Assembly: GCA_036435485.1 (NCBI GenBank) | Contig: CM071594.1 | Span: 201,559,716-201,623,715, forward strand | Source: Saposhnikovia divaricata | Taxonomy: Eukaryota > Streptophyta > Magnoliopsida > Apiales > Apiaceae | Direction of reading: 5' to 3' | DNA length: 64,000 bases | Shown here: one piece after another, positions 10,009 to 21,484 of the stretch | Position numbering within the stretch: position 1 is the stretch's first letter | How the letters are laid out: every line of letters starts with the position of its first letter | Made by a program: the position numbers and the translations under genes | The notes under the pieces: model-generated | What the model saw: the letters and a program-made list of their open reading frames with translations, nothing else | Databases searched by the model: none | Told to the model about the DNA's origin: nothing

Positions 10009-10221
10009 GAGGTTACAGTTCTCAGAAACGATAGTAATTTAAGAAAGCAACCCTAATAATAATAACAATAATAATAATCCTAATAACAACCCTAATAATA
10101 CTTAGAGCTCTCATCGAGGTTTCAGTCGGGTTATCGGATATAGCCCTGACTTATTTCTTTATGGTTAGTGACCCACCTTATTTCTTTATGGTTAGTGACC
10201 CACCTTATTTCCCTTGTGTAG

Positions 10222-10956
10222 ATGGAGGAGATACCAGACCCTGAGGCCTTTGAGAGAGAGCATGATGAGGCACTGATGCGAGATACCGAGGATCCTGAGG
10301 AGGATATGGGTGCTGACCCTGAGCTTGGCCCCTGGATTACGCTGATAGGAGATACTGACGATGAGGATCCCGATGAGGAGCCCTTTGATCCTGAGCCTGA
10401 GCCTATTACCCCCTCTCCTGTAGCTACTGACGAGGAGAGTGTGAGATTCGGTGAGGGTCGTGTTGTGTCACCCCCACCCTCTCCGCAGTCATCAAGCCCG
10501 GTTTCATTGGACGGTGGCTCTGAGGATGATACTTCTGGCGAGGAGGAGCTTGACCCTACCCCTGCTCCTGCTCCTGCTACTGCTCCTGCACCTGCTCCTG
10601 TTCCTATCATACCACCCCCGCCGATGGACCTACCCCCAGTGTCGGGTACTGAGCACGCCTACGTGGTGCAGTTCCTGACCCGAGACTTACTTTCTGCAGA
10701 GGCCCGACTTAATGAGGCGAGGCGGGCACTAGTGGAGGAGCGCGAGGCGCGATTGAGGATTCAGGCTGAGATGAGGACTGTTGTTGCTAGGAGGACTAGA
10801 GCTCGACTCCATAGGATTGAGAGGAGGAGTCGCGCGAGGATTATCGGTTTAGGAGTCCGCGGGGGCGGAGTGGTCCAGGCTAGGGATGCTAGGCGTGTTG
10901 TGCGTCGTGCATTTTCCCGAGTGAGGGCCTTGCTCCGCCGCGGTGCGGCACCATGA
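10222..10956 (+). CDS. Extra ORF upstream of gag (ORF0), acidic/proline-rich with a basic coiled end
   Basis: An open frame of 244 codons between the PBS and gag. The first half is very acidic with repeated Glu, Asp and Pro (for example GDTDDEDPDEEPFDPEPEP). A Pro/Ala stretch follows at about residues 115-138, and from about residue 145 an alpha-helical, Arg-rich region (LLSAEARLNEARRALVEERE) that looks like a coiled coil and then a strongly basic tail. It matches no family I recognise. A decayed relative of the start (DLEAYEQQRDDALYAEDQ, near 38578) sits at the same place in the second Tekay-type element, so it is a conserved part of the lineage. Alternatives are a gag N-terminal extension or an accessory chaperone. 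The ATG directly follows a possible splice acceptor. No stop interrupts it although gag-pol is broken. Confidence 0.55.
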   Translation: MEEIPDPEAFEREHDEALMRDTEDPEEDMGADPELGPWITLIGDTDDEDPDEEPFDPEPEPITPSPVATDEESVRFGEGRVVSPPPSPQSSSPVSLDGGSEDDTSGEEELDPTPAPAPATAPAPAPVPIIPPPPMDLPPVSGTEHAYVVQFLTRDLLSAEARLNEARRALVEEREARLRIQAEMRTVVARRTRARLHRIERRSRARIIGLGVRGGGVVQARDARRVVRRAFSRVRALLRRGAAP

Positions 10957-11640
10957 TGTGTTACGGATAGCTCAGTCCTCTAGGTTCAGATGACATTAGT
11001 GTGTCGATTTTGCCGGATAGTTGACTTGTGCAGTGGTATCCTTTCTGACCAGTGGATGAGTAGACTGACCTACAGATATGTAGATGTGACTTCGGATAGT
11101 ATGTATGGATGTAGACCTACTTTTGTGTAGCCCTGACTATTCAGGTGGTGTACTTGTTATTGTTCCACTTTTGCTAGACTTTGACATCGGAACTTTGTAT
11201 TAGTCTCTAACATCCAAACTTTGTGATAACTCTTGTAACGTATTTATCTAGTTTTAGTTTCCTTGATATTGTCTCAACTGCCTTACTTTCCGATGCCATG
11301 CTTTACTGTTTTGATATACAACTGTGAATATACAATTGCTACAAGCCGTAAATGCAACCATGTTGTTTCAAATTTACGATATGCGATTTCAAATTGTTCT
11401 CTACAAATTCCCAAAATGTTCCTACAAATTTTAAAAATCAATCTTGAAAACTCTTGCAAATGTTTTCGCACCCCATAGAGATTTTCCCGAAAATGTTTTG
11501 ACGTTTTATCTCCAGCATCGGGTTATTAAAACTTTTGCAACTTCCACCTTTATGAGGAGGAACGATACGTTCCTGACCCGTGTAAACGCTGTCAGGTAAT
11601 TAGAAAACCCTAACCCATTTCTTGTTTCATTATCAGAATC
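10957..11640 (+). other. Untranslated spacer between ORF0 and gag
   Basis: About 680 bp without a supported gene. It ends in a pyrimidine-rich run and TCATTATCAG (11626-11635), which resembles a splice acceptor five bases before the gag ATG. Small frames at 11263-11478 and 11283-11471 have no recognisable content. Confidence 0.5.
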
Positions 11641-12714
11641 ATGCCACCCAGAAGAATGAACACTCGAGCTCACCCGGTCAATTCTGAAGGCCACGGTAGC
11701 CACCATGGGACCGGAGGCCACCAGAACCATGAAGGGGAGAATGTGAACCTGAGTGAGGATGAGGGCAACGATCATAACTTGTTTGATGACTCTGAGTATG
11801 ACGAAGAAGAAGCTGGTGATGACACCCGAGAGGTAGAACATCCAAGGGGAGGCCCGATGGAATAGTTCATGGAACTACTTAGGCAGAACTTGGACCGTCC
11901 CCTGGTTCAGCAACCACCCAACAATGCTAATGCAAATGCTTTCCGGAACTTCAAATCCCTGAAACCCCCAGAATTTAAAGGAACTGCAGATCCGGTTGAG
12001 GCCAGAGCCTGGCTGAAGGAAATGGAAAAATCTTTCGAGATACTAGGTGTAGCTGAGGAGCAGAAGACTGTTTTCGCCACCTACCTCCTGAAGGGTGAGG
12101 CAAACTATTGGGGGGAAGCTAAGAGGAATTTGGAAGGAAGAGGTGTGGTGACCTGGGAGAGGTTTAGCGAGCTGTTCTTGGAAAAATACTTCCCTAGGTT
12201 CATGGAGACACAAATGGAGCTGATGTTTTTGGAACTAAAGCAAGGTAACATGACGGTGGCCGAGTATGAGGCCAAATTTACTGAGCTGTCGAGGTTTGTG
12301 CCGGAATATGTGAACTCTGAGGCAAAGAGGGCCCGAAGGTTTCAATTGGGGCTAAAGCAATGGATTCAGAATCGTGTGGCGGTTCTTGAGCTGACAGACT
12401 ATGCCACCCTGGTACAGAAAGCATCAATTGTTGAGGCTGGGAGTGAACAGATGCAGAAGGAGAGGGAAGGAAAGAAGAGGAAGTTTGATAGTCGGAAGGG
12501 AAATTCTGTGGGTGGGAGCTTTCCGAGCAAATTTAAGCGAGGGGCGATGTCCCAACCCAGCGGAAACTTTGGAACCAAGAGAGCCGAAAGTTGGAGTGTG
12601 GGCCAGAGCGGCCGACCACAGGGATCGTCTACTCTACCCCATCCCGAGCCCTACCCCCGGATTGCAATAAGTGTGGAAGGAAACATGCGGGCGTGTGTAA
12701 CCTACAGGATGTGA
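11641..12714 (+). pseudogene. gag: Tekay gag, one stop and a frameshift
   Basis: Encodes the capsid protein of the virus-like particle. After an acidic N-terminus of about 75 residues comes an in-frame TAG at 11863, then a typical Retrotrans_gag domain: PPEFKGTADPVEARAWLKEME, WERFSELFLEKYFP and AKFTELSRFVPEY. A Lys/Arg-rich linker follows. The zinc knuckles lie in another frame, so a frameshift must fall between roughly 12590 and 12660. After it this frame only runs on to a chance stop at 12714. The first ATG was chosen because it follows the leader directly and its frame continues past the single stop. Confidence 0.8.
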
Positions 12715-15700
12715 AGTGCTTCAAGTATGGACTGACAGGACATTATGCTAACGCCTGTCGAGGAACTAGTAACAACACCAGTGCCGGAGGTAATTGCTTC
12801 AAGTGTGGGAAACCAGGGCACCGAATGAGGGAATGTATGTCCTCTGGGCCAGCTGCGTCAAGAGTGAGTGGAACTGCTTCTAACAAGGCCCCTACTGCAA
12901 GAACTTTTAACATGACGGTGCAAGATGCCGTGAGGAACACGGATGTGATTGCAGGTACCCTACTACTCAACTCAGTTAAGGCAAATGTTTTATTTGATTC
13001 GGGAGCTACCAAGTCTTTCATATCTCTAGATTTTGTATGTCAGTTAGGCCTTAAGGCTGAACCATTGAAAGACAGACTGCAAGTAGAGATAGCTAATCAT
13101 GAAATTATCCCTGTTAGCCAAGTATGTCCAGGTTGTGACCTAGAAATAGGAGGGCGACACTTTCGGGTAGATTTAATACCTTTTAAACTAGGAGAGTTTG
13201 ACGTAATAGTAGGTAGGGATTGGTTAACAACCCACGGAGCCCAGATTGATTGTGTAAAGAAGAAAGTAAGTTTGAGACTACCAGGGGACGAGGAAGTAGT
13301 GTTTAGTGGAAAACGGCAAAACCAAAAGTTCCTGACTATGATTCAAACTAAGAAACTGCTACGTAAAGGATGCGAAGCCTATTTAGCCTATGTGAAGGAT
13401 ACCAAGAAGGAGGCACCAAACCTACAGGAAATCCCTGTCGTTAATGAGTTCACGGACGTATTTCCGGATGATCTCCCCGGACTACCACCTGCTAGAGACA
13501 TCGAGTTCGCTATAGACTTAGTTCCTGGTACGGCCCCAATTTCGAAAGCCCCATATCGGCTAGCCCCAGTGGAGATGAAAGAGCTGGCCACTCAGTTACA
13601 AGAGTTGTTGGATAAAGGGATGATAAGACCTAGTGTGTCACCGTGGGGAGCCCCGGTGTTATTCGTGAAAAAGAAGGATGGTAGTATGAGATTATGTATA
13701 GACTACAGGGAGTTGAATAAGGTGACTATAAAGAATAAATATCCCTTGCCCAGGATAGATGACCTGTTTGATCAACTAAAAGACGCAGTGTATTTTTCTA
13801 AAATTGATTTGAGGACCGGGTACCACCAGTTAAGGATTAAGTGAGAAGATATACCAAAGACGGCCTTTCGCACCCGGTACGGACACTATGAGTTCCTAGT
13901 GATGTCATTTGGGTTAACGAATGCCCCCGCAGCTTTCATGGATTTAATGAATCGAGACTTCAAGAAGTACTTGGACAAGTGTGTTATAGTCTTCATTGAT
14001 GACATCTTGATTTATTCCAAGACGAAAGAGGAACATGCAGAGCACTTGAGGATTGTATTGGGAGCATTGAGAGAAGAAAAGTTGTACGCTAAGTTCTCGA
14101 AGTGTGAATTTTGGTTGAAGGAAGTTCAATTTTTAGGACATGTGATTAGTTATCAAGGCATTCTAGTGGACCCAGCCAAAATAGAGGCTGTAACAAATTG
14201 GGAGAGACCAACCACTCCGACAGAGGTGAGAAGTTTTATAGGGTTGGCTGGCTACTATAGAAGGTTTGTCCAAGACTTTTCCAAGATAGCAGCCCCTTTG
14301 ACCCGACTAACTCACAAGACCGAGAAGTTTGTGTGGACTGAAAAATGCGAAGAGAGCTTCCAAGAGTTGAAAAAGAGGTTGGTGACAGCACCAGTACTAG
14401 CCCTACCCGATGATAAGGGAGATTTTGTGATTTATAGCGACGCATCCCATAAAGGTTTAGGGTGTGTGCTTATGCAGCACGGTAAAGTGATTGCGTATGC
14501 GTCCAGACAACTTAAGGAGTACGAGGTAAGATACCCCACCCATGATTTGGAATTAGCGGCGATAGTTTTCGCTTTGAAGATCTGGAGACATTATCTTTAC
14601 GGAGAAAAGTGTGAAATCTACACGGATCACAAGAGCTTAAAGTACATATTCACTCAGAAAGAGTTAAACATGAGGCAGAGGAGATGGCTAGAGCTAATCA
14701 AGGATTATGATTGTGAGATTCATTACCACCCAGGGAAGGCCAACGTGGTGGCCGATGCACTTAGCCGAAAGGAGAAACTCAAGATGATAACGTCAGTGGA
14801 CGAATTGATCAAGGACCTCGAGAAACTGGAGATTGAAGTGAGGTTACTATGAATTGGACAAGAGAGTCTAATGGAAATAAGAGTCCAACCACCGCTATTG
14901 GAAAAGATTAAGTTATGCCAGGAAAAGAAGATAGAAGAAGAAAAGAATTCGATGGAGAAAATTTTGACTGGCGAGGAAATTAAGTGTGAAAAGGACGGAA
15001 ATGGAGTTATGAGGTACGCATCTAGGATATGGATCCCGAACGTTCAGGAATTAAAAGACGAGATTTTGCAAGAGGCTCATAGTTCAAGGTACTCAATTCA
15101 CCCTGGAGGCACTAAGATGTATAGAGATTTGAGAGAATACTATTGGTGGCCAAATATGAAGAAGGACGTGGCAGAGTGGGTAAGTAAATGCTTGACATGT
15201 CAAAGAGTAAAGGCCGAACACCAGAGGCCCAGTGGATTGTTGCAACCCTTAGAGATACCCGAGTGGAAGTGGGAGCATATTGCGATGGACTTTGTGGTCG
15301 GACTACCAAGGACCAAGACTAATCATGATGCCATTTGGGTAATTATCGATAGATTGACCAAGTCAGCACATTTTCTTCCAATCAACGAGAGATACACTGT
15401 CGACAAGCTGGTGGATATTTAATTAAAGGAGATCGTGGTAAGACATGGGGTTCCTGTGAGCATTGTATCTGATAGAGACCCAAGGTTCAACTCCAGGTTC
15501 TGGAGGAGTTTTCAGGATTGTGTGGGGACCAAGTTAAACATGAGTACTGCATACCACCCCCAATCAGACGGACAGAGCGAGAGAACCATCCAGACCATAG
15601 AGGACATGTTGAGAGTATGTGCCATCGATTTTAAGGGAAGTTGGGATGACCACTTGCCGTTGATCGAATTTTCCTACAACAACAGTTACCATGTGAGTAT

Positions 15701-16328
15701 AGGAATTCCCCCATATGAAGCTTTATACGGACGAAGATGTCGATCTCCCTTGTGTTGGGAAGAAGTCGGAGAGCGGAAGATTTTAGGGCCTGAACTGGTC
15801 CAACAGACAAGAGAAACTATCGAACTCATAAGAGGACGGCTGGTAGCGGCCCAAGACAGACAAAAGAAGTATGCGGACCAGACCCGCAAGGACAAAGAAT
15901 ATGAGGTAGGAGAGTTTATGATGTTAAAGGTATCACCGTGGAAGGGATTGATGAGATTTGGTAAGAAGGGGAAGCTAAGCCCAAGATTTATTGGACCTTT
16001 TGAGATTTTGAGACGAGTTGGAAAGTTAGCCTATGAATTGGCTTTACCCCCAAGCTTGCAGCAAGTACATAATGTGTTCCATGTGTCCGTGCTACGACCC
16101 TACCATACCGACTTCCGGCACGTGATAGAATATGACCAAATGGATTTGCAACCAGACTTAACCTATGTGGAGCAACCCGTAGAAATCATGGATAGAAAAG
16201 AACAGGTGCTGAGGAACAAGGTTGTCAAACTAGTGAGAGTTCTGTGGAGGAACCAGAATGTCGAAGAATCAACATGGGAACTAGAGAGCACTATGCGTGA
16301 AAAGCACCCCCAACTGTTTTCAACCTGA
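12591..16328 (+). pseudogene. pol: Tekay pol: zinc knuckles, protease, RT, RNase H, integrase, chromodomain
   Basis: One reading frame, interrupted by in-frame stops at 13842, 14850 and 15420, carries the whole polyprotein. In order: CNKCGRKHAGVC and CFKCGKPGHRMREC knuckles (the one between has lost a Cys, CFKYG); protease DSGATKS near 12995; RT with FIDD at 13992-14003; RNase H with SDASHKGLG and NVVADALSRK; integrase HHCC (CLTCQRVK) and core (MDFVVGLP, SDRDPRF, SERTIQ); then a chromodomain-like end from about 16150 (YVEQPVEIMDRKEQ, VEESTWE). Chromodomains direct integration toward marked chromatin in this family. The stops make this copy unable to produce its own enzymes. It ends at 16328, just before the polypurine tract. 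Confidence 0.9.
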
Positions 16329-16346
16329 TTCCGGGACGGAATCCTT

Positions 16347-16361
16347 TTAAGGAGGGGAGGT
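16347..16361 (+). other. Polypurine tract of the Tekay element
   Basis: AAGGAGGGGAGGT immediately precedes the 3' LTR. It is the plus-strand primer. The tract and about 25 bases upstream are identical to the end of the second Tekay-type element (about 43765-43800). Confidence 0.85.
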
Positions 16362-19300
16362 TGTAAGAACCCTAATTTTTGTAATATTTCTTTTACATAA
16401 TATCATGTGACATTGTGAATTTGGAACCTTTTGAGTCATCCATGTTGTTAAATGGAATTGAATTATCTGAGAAATTATGTTGTTACATTCACCATGTAAG
16501 ATAAAGGGAAGGTCGTTGAAGGCAAGAGTCTTATTGTTAGTAAGAATTATAAAACTTGGGACTTGAGAGTTATTGGAGTATTAAAAGATTTATTAGGAAT
16601 TATGACGAGGAGTTATGGATATTCGAGGAATTTACACAATTAAGTACTTAAGGAATTACATGGGAAATCTCTACGCGACAAAGTATTATTACGAGAAATT
16701 AATTAAGATACGATACGAATTAAAGATTAAGTGACAAACATTGGTGGAAGAATAATGATACAAGGGAAGATATTGCATGCAAGTCCCATGCAACTAGGTA
16801 GTTAGAAAAGCAAACTAGTAATGCAAAAATAACTAGAGGAATAGTAACTAGTTATGGTGCATTGTTGAAGGAGACAAGGAGGTATGGCCTAGGCACTAGA
16901 CTTGCAACATGTGATACATTATACATACACCTAATACATATCAACCAACCCATTTCACTTTATTCACCCAACACCAAAAATAAAAACAAAACAACTCTCT
17001 CTCCCTCTTGCTCACCATAGCTCTCGGCCCAAGCTCTAGGAGGGGAAGAAAAATTTTCTTTCTTCAACTTCTCATCACTCTTAATTCAAGACAAAAATCC
17101 TAGGTACTCTACACCATATAAGAAAGGTATGCTATGAATTCCAACCCCTTTAATCCACTAGTTTTCAAGTTATAAATTGTTGAAGTTTTGATGAATAGTA
17201 ACAATGTTTAGTTGTCATTTAGATCTTGAGTTGTAAGGATTGTAGGAGCTCATCCAAGGTGTTCTTGAGACTTGTAAGGCATGCCCAAGGCTCCTAGATA
17301 CTCAAGAAGGTATAAAACCCTAACCCCTCTTGGCCATGAATTATTTGTGGTGTTTAATGTTAGATCCATGGATGTTAGTGTGAATCTTGGATATATAAGT
17401 TATGGATGATGTAGATCTTGAGTTTAAATGTTGTGGTAGTGATTTTTAAGCTTGTGGTTAGTGTATGTAACTCCATGTATGTTATAGAGTATGATCTTGG
17501 TGGTTTAGATGATGGTTGTGATGTTTATATAAGATTCTTGAATGGTTAAGTGGTAAAAGCATGCTGAGTAATTTTCCAGGAACTTGTACTGTCTTGTAGG
17601 AGGGTTTTGAACCCCTAAATATTGTCCCATGAAGTCCTAATATATATTTTTGGAAAGGTATTTGAATGTAGTTTCCAGAAATATAAGGTTCATGACTAGG
17701 TGATGTATAGATTTTGAGTTATGGCCTGAGAAGTGAAATGTGTTTCTGGAATCCGAACTGCACTAAATGGTCCCCTTGTGAACCTTGTTTAAACCCCTAA
17801 AAATTTATATAGGATCATGGAAAAATTAGAGGAGCTAGTAAATGCAGTTTTGAAGGCTACCCAAAAAGAATTGGATTAAAATATGTATTTTTAAATTTTA
17901 TAAAAATGTTAGAGTAAAATTCGCGCAAGGGAAAAAGTCGTAAGTGGAGTGTGATTTAAGGGGGAATGAATATGATTCGGATATGGTAACCAAATTAAGT
18001 TGAATAAGTGACGAGCGTAATCGAGTGATGACATGAACCTATAGCGGGGCTAGAGAGTCATAAGACGAAGTCATTAAGTTAATTTTGTACCCCCTAAAAC
18101 CTCGCAATTAAAAGAGATATGTTAAGATACTAACGAACGGCTATTGATTATGTATAGATCATTCCACTCCGCAAGCTCGACCACCCCAACCTCACCAAGG
18201 CAAGTTTACTTTTCAAAACTTACATATATAAGGACTTTCACTGTTGTGTTTGTAGTTTTCAATCGTATCAAATGTTTATGCTTATTGAAGTAATGATGGA
18301 ATTGAGATGTATAAGCACATATATGTTTGCACCCCTTGAACTTAGAATGAAATGTTTTCTTCGGACAACGACTCTAGCAATAGAGGTCGTAGCGGTCCAT
18401 ATATACTATTGACCGGGGAGCGGTATATTATTATATCGTAATTAAATTGCGAAAACCCGAAGGGTCATTCGGGAAGTATCGTATACTTAAGTAATTATTT
18501 TTATATCATCATAAATACTTAAAAATACCTATCTTGGATTAAAAGTTAATTTAATTTAATTATTATTTTATTAATTATTAATATTAAATCTTAAAATATC
18601 ATTTATTAATTATTGTTCATTATTTTAAAGATAAAGCTAATCCAAGATACCTTTAGCACTTTCAAACTCGAACTCAAAACATTTTCGAAAACCCCCGGTC
18701 AGGTTTTGCTTCTTGTACGATTTCAAGAATCATCGGTCGACTGATGTCGGACCTAAATTACTCAGTTTTCATTCAAAAGCAAGTTTTTAAAAGAAAAAAG
18801 AAAAAGGGACTCTGGCAGGTGTGGGAACCGTTGACGAACGATTCCCGGGATGTGTAAGCGGCCGTGAGCCAGGCGGTCCATCAATTATTATTCCGGCCCA
18901 GGTGTTGCCGAAGGATGATTACGGATGTAGTTTTCATCGAGGGTGATTACGGATGTAGTTTTCGCCCGAGGATAGTTACGGATGTAGTTTCTATCCTTCT
19001 ACCGGTAGAGAAAACCCGCGGATTATTGGACTTGGATGTGGTGACTGATCATCGTCAATCCCTGTCAGGTTTTATATTTTCTTTAAGTCCCATTCCTCCA
19101 CTTTGGAAAAATGCTCTGACACTGCTTCTTCGGCTTATGTGCCAAGTTGCCGATAGTGTTCTATTTTGATGAGAAAGATGATGACTTCATGCAGTATCTA
19201 GAACTGTAAGTTTACTTTGAAAACAAGGGCACGTATTGGTGCACCTTTGAAATTTATCAACGATGACAAATGATTTTATAACTGAATGATATAAACGAGT

Positions 19301-19739
19301 TTAATAACTCCTAAACACATGTAATGATATATTGCTTATCTTGTACATATATTTCTTGCTGAGCTATAGTTGCTCACTCTTGCTTGTTTTCAAATTTACA
19401 AACACAACAGTTAAGAGAAATGGCAAGACCCAGACAGACTACCCGAAAGCAGGTGACTAGACCTGAGGCAGCAGTTGAGATTCCACCGGTAGGCCCCATT
19501 AGCCGGATCGGTTGGCAACTTTTGTTAGTACGTTTTATTTTTAAGTATGACCTGTGCAAAGCAGTGTACCGTAACAAACATTCAAGCCGCCAACTCCGCT
19601 TCATATCGAAGTGTTGCTGGTAGCATAAATGCTATTTAATTCGGTCTGTAATAACTCTGAAACTTTTACTTTTGCTTAATCAAGTGTATGACGTTTCTGA
19701 GACTCTAACCTGTGTGTGTGTGTGTGCGGTGTGAGTTTT
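16362..19739 (+). repeat. 3' LTR of the Tekay element, last 111 bp missing
   Basis: Identical in layout to 6506-9881. It stops within GTGAGTTTT, where the 5' LTR goes on for another 111 bp to CGTCACA. Instead the sequence passes into the LINE ORF. The 12-mer TTTCTGAGACTC occurs both inside the LTR (19694-19705) and at the junction (19737-19748). Small frames at 18864-19169 and 19374-19623 are LTR sequence. Confidence 0.85.
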
Positions 19740-20131
19740 CTGAGACTCCAGCTAATGCTTTCATCATTCAACAACTGAATACTAGGAGAGCTGACAGGAA
19801 TTTCAACTTAGAGATCCGTCTCACGGATGCTTCAGATAATGCATTGGCTGCGTATTTGGCTCAACATGGTGCAGCTAATTGGAAACAGATGGTGGTCATT
19901 GAAAAGTCCTTTATGCGTCTGTTTGAGTTATGGAGTCTAGACAAGGGTTTAGGAAGGATTGGTCCTCAGTTTCATAGAATTCATGAGGAAGATGTTAATG
20001 TGGAAGCCATGGAAGCAGAAGTAGATAATCCTCCTCCTGTGGATGAGCTCTTGGAGAACCTGGAAGGTTTTGCAATCGATGGAGCAGGAATTCATGCAGG
20101 TAATGTCTTCGTAGGTATGGAAAACTGGTAG
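19740..20131 (+). pseudogene. RNase H-like ORF3, 3' fragment
   Basis: The frame resumes with ETPANAFIIQQLNTRRADRN, equivalent to the QEHLYIVQQLNQRKADEN region of the 4148-4858 ORF, and runs to a stop at 20131. The position of the fourth catalytic Asp is Ala (DNALAAYLAQHG). The C-terminal extension is conserved (ELWSLDKGLG, then an acidic, proline-containing tail). The open frame extends upstream to 19712, but those codons are LTR sequence. Confidence 0.7.
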
Positions 20132-20346
20132 TTTTTGCAGTCAGCAATTGAAGTTATATGCTCTGGGCTTTTGATTTAGTAGTTCTAATTATTATTCATA
20201 TTGTCTGTCAAACTTGCTAAACACCGAGTATGTTCGGTTATTTTGGTTGGGCCATATGTGGGCTGTTGTGGATTCAAATGGTTGTGATTGTTGGACTTGT
20301 TTATTGGGCTTAGTTCCTTAATATATTTCCTTGCTTTTCAAAAAAA
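20132..20346 (+). other. 3' UTR and poly(A) tail of the second LINE
   Basis: Non-coding, ending CCTTGCTTTTC followed by the A run. No other gene is visible. Confidence 0.6.
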
Positions 20347-20352
20347 AACATC

Positions 20353-20582
20353 TTCGAAATAGAAAAGGTTTTCGAATTTGTAGGGAAGAAGAAGTAAAAT
20401 TTATATATTTGAAATAGAAAAAAAAATTATAATTCAGGACTTCCTTTTTTTATTATATTAACATCTTCGAAATAGAAAAGGTTTTTGAATTTGTATGGAA
20501 GAAGAATTCAAATTTACATATTTGAAATAGAAAATAAATTTATATTCTTATATATATTTGAAATATAAAAGAAATTTTATAT

Positions 20583-20637
<55 letters not shown>

Positions 20638-21293
20638 TATAATCATAGCTTATAACGATCAAATTTTATCACATTGTTTGTAACCCTTTTTTTTTTTGCT
20701 TCTGTTTGCTTTTGTCTTTGTCTATTTTTTTGCTTTGCTTTGGATTTTGTATTTTTCTTGTTAGTGAAGAGGAACACCTGATTGTGTGAACAAGAATTAG
20801 GAGATCTTTCCTTGTTTGAGTAGTAGAAACACTTGAGAAACTTGGCACAAAAGGTTTGAAATTTTACCATTCACTATTTATTTATTTATTGTTAATTGTT
20901 ATTTTATCGTTGTTATCTTCTCATTATTCTTGATCATAATATTCCAACGTTTTCGTTTAGTTAATTCAATCAAATATGCTCTTTTATCAATATGTATTTA
21001 TTACAACGGGTGTCGGCCTAAGAAAACGTAACACAAAATCGACGTAAAAAATAAGTATATGGTTTTTTTTGTCTATATACATATTAAAATTTGTACAATA
21101 TTATGTTCACTAATTTATTTATAAATACTTTTTTTTTATTTCTTTCTTGAACAGTCTATATTTTGAAAATTTTAAAAAATATTACAAGACCGTCGAGAAA
21201 CGTGTCTTCTATGTATTTATTACATTGGGTGTCGGCCTAAGAAAACGTGAAACAAAATCAATATAAAAAATTAACTATATAGTTTATTAGTGT

Positions 21294-21354
<61 letters not shown>

Positions 21355-21484
21355 TTTGTACAATAATGTGTTCATTAATTTATTTATAGATATTTTCTTT
21401 TCGATTTATTTCTTAAATTCATATTTTTATTTTTATTTTAAAAAATATTATAAGGCCGCCGCGAAGCGCGGCTTAGTCAACTAG
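20353..21484 (+). mobile_element. 3' half of Helitron Y with a duplicated end
   Basis: AT-rich. It holds two copies of a unit starting ATCTTCGAAATAGAAAAGG (20350 and 20463), a (TA)n run (about 20585-20640), a transcribable-looking but frameless stretch (20641-20980) and a second (TA)n (about 21297-21349). A unit starting TATGTATTTATTACA occurs at 20991 and again at 21210. Each copy ends in a hairpin region, decayed in the first (GACCGTCGAGAAACG) and intact in the second (GCCGCGAAGCGCGGC, then CTAG at 21481). No gene is supported. Confidence 0.55.

Larger units (their letters stand above)
6506..19739 (+). mobile_element. Ty3/gypsy chromovirus (Tekay/Del type), decayed, 3' LTR truncated
   Basis: Two LTRs that differ by only about 1% by eye enclose a PBS for initiator tRNA-Met, an extra ORF, gag, and pol in the order protease, RT, RNase H, integrase and a chromodomain-like C-terminus. 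LTRs above 3 kb and the C-terminal chromodomain fit the Tekay lineage. One frameshift and four in-frame stops disable gag-pol. The target-site duplication cannot be read because the right end is deleted. Confidence 0.85.
6371..20346 (+). mobile_element. Second 5'-truncated LINE, split by the Tekay element
   Basis: AACATC flanks the insert at 6365-6370 and 20347-20352, and a run of A ends it at about 20340-20348. It begins inside the RNase H-like ORF3 found in the first LINE, so it is shorter than that copy. Its 3' UTR (20132-20339) ends in the same short sequence before the tail. The chromovirus at 6506-19739 interrupts the ORF. About 75 codons of the ORF between the two pieces are missing, removed together with the end of the 3' LTR. 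Confidence 0.65.
6211..21484 (+). mobile_element. Helitron Y (pieces 6211-6370 and 20347-21484)
   Basis: It starts TCTTTATCTATATAAAGG, similar in layout to the 5' ends at 21485 and 22758, and ends with GCCGCG-AAG-CGCGGC plus CTAG at 21481-21484. Downstream of that CTAG the sequence reads TATATATATAAAGGAGG, which is the 5' end of the next Helitron minus its first bases. Those bases (TCAA plus AA) stand at 6205-6210 on the left. The LINE at 6371-20346 splits it. The assignment of both ends to one element is an inference. Confidence 0.4.

Noticed and set aside
19712..19739. Start of the open frame leading into the RNase H-like fragment
   Set aside because: These codons are LTR sequence; the LINE-derived coding part begins at about 19740.
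20643..20870. 75-codon minus-strand frame with Lys/Gln-rich content
   Set aside because: Reading of a T-rich stretch in Helitron sequence; no domain.
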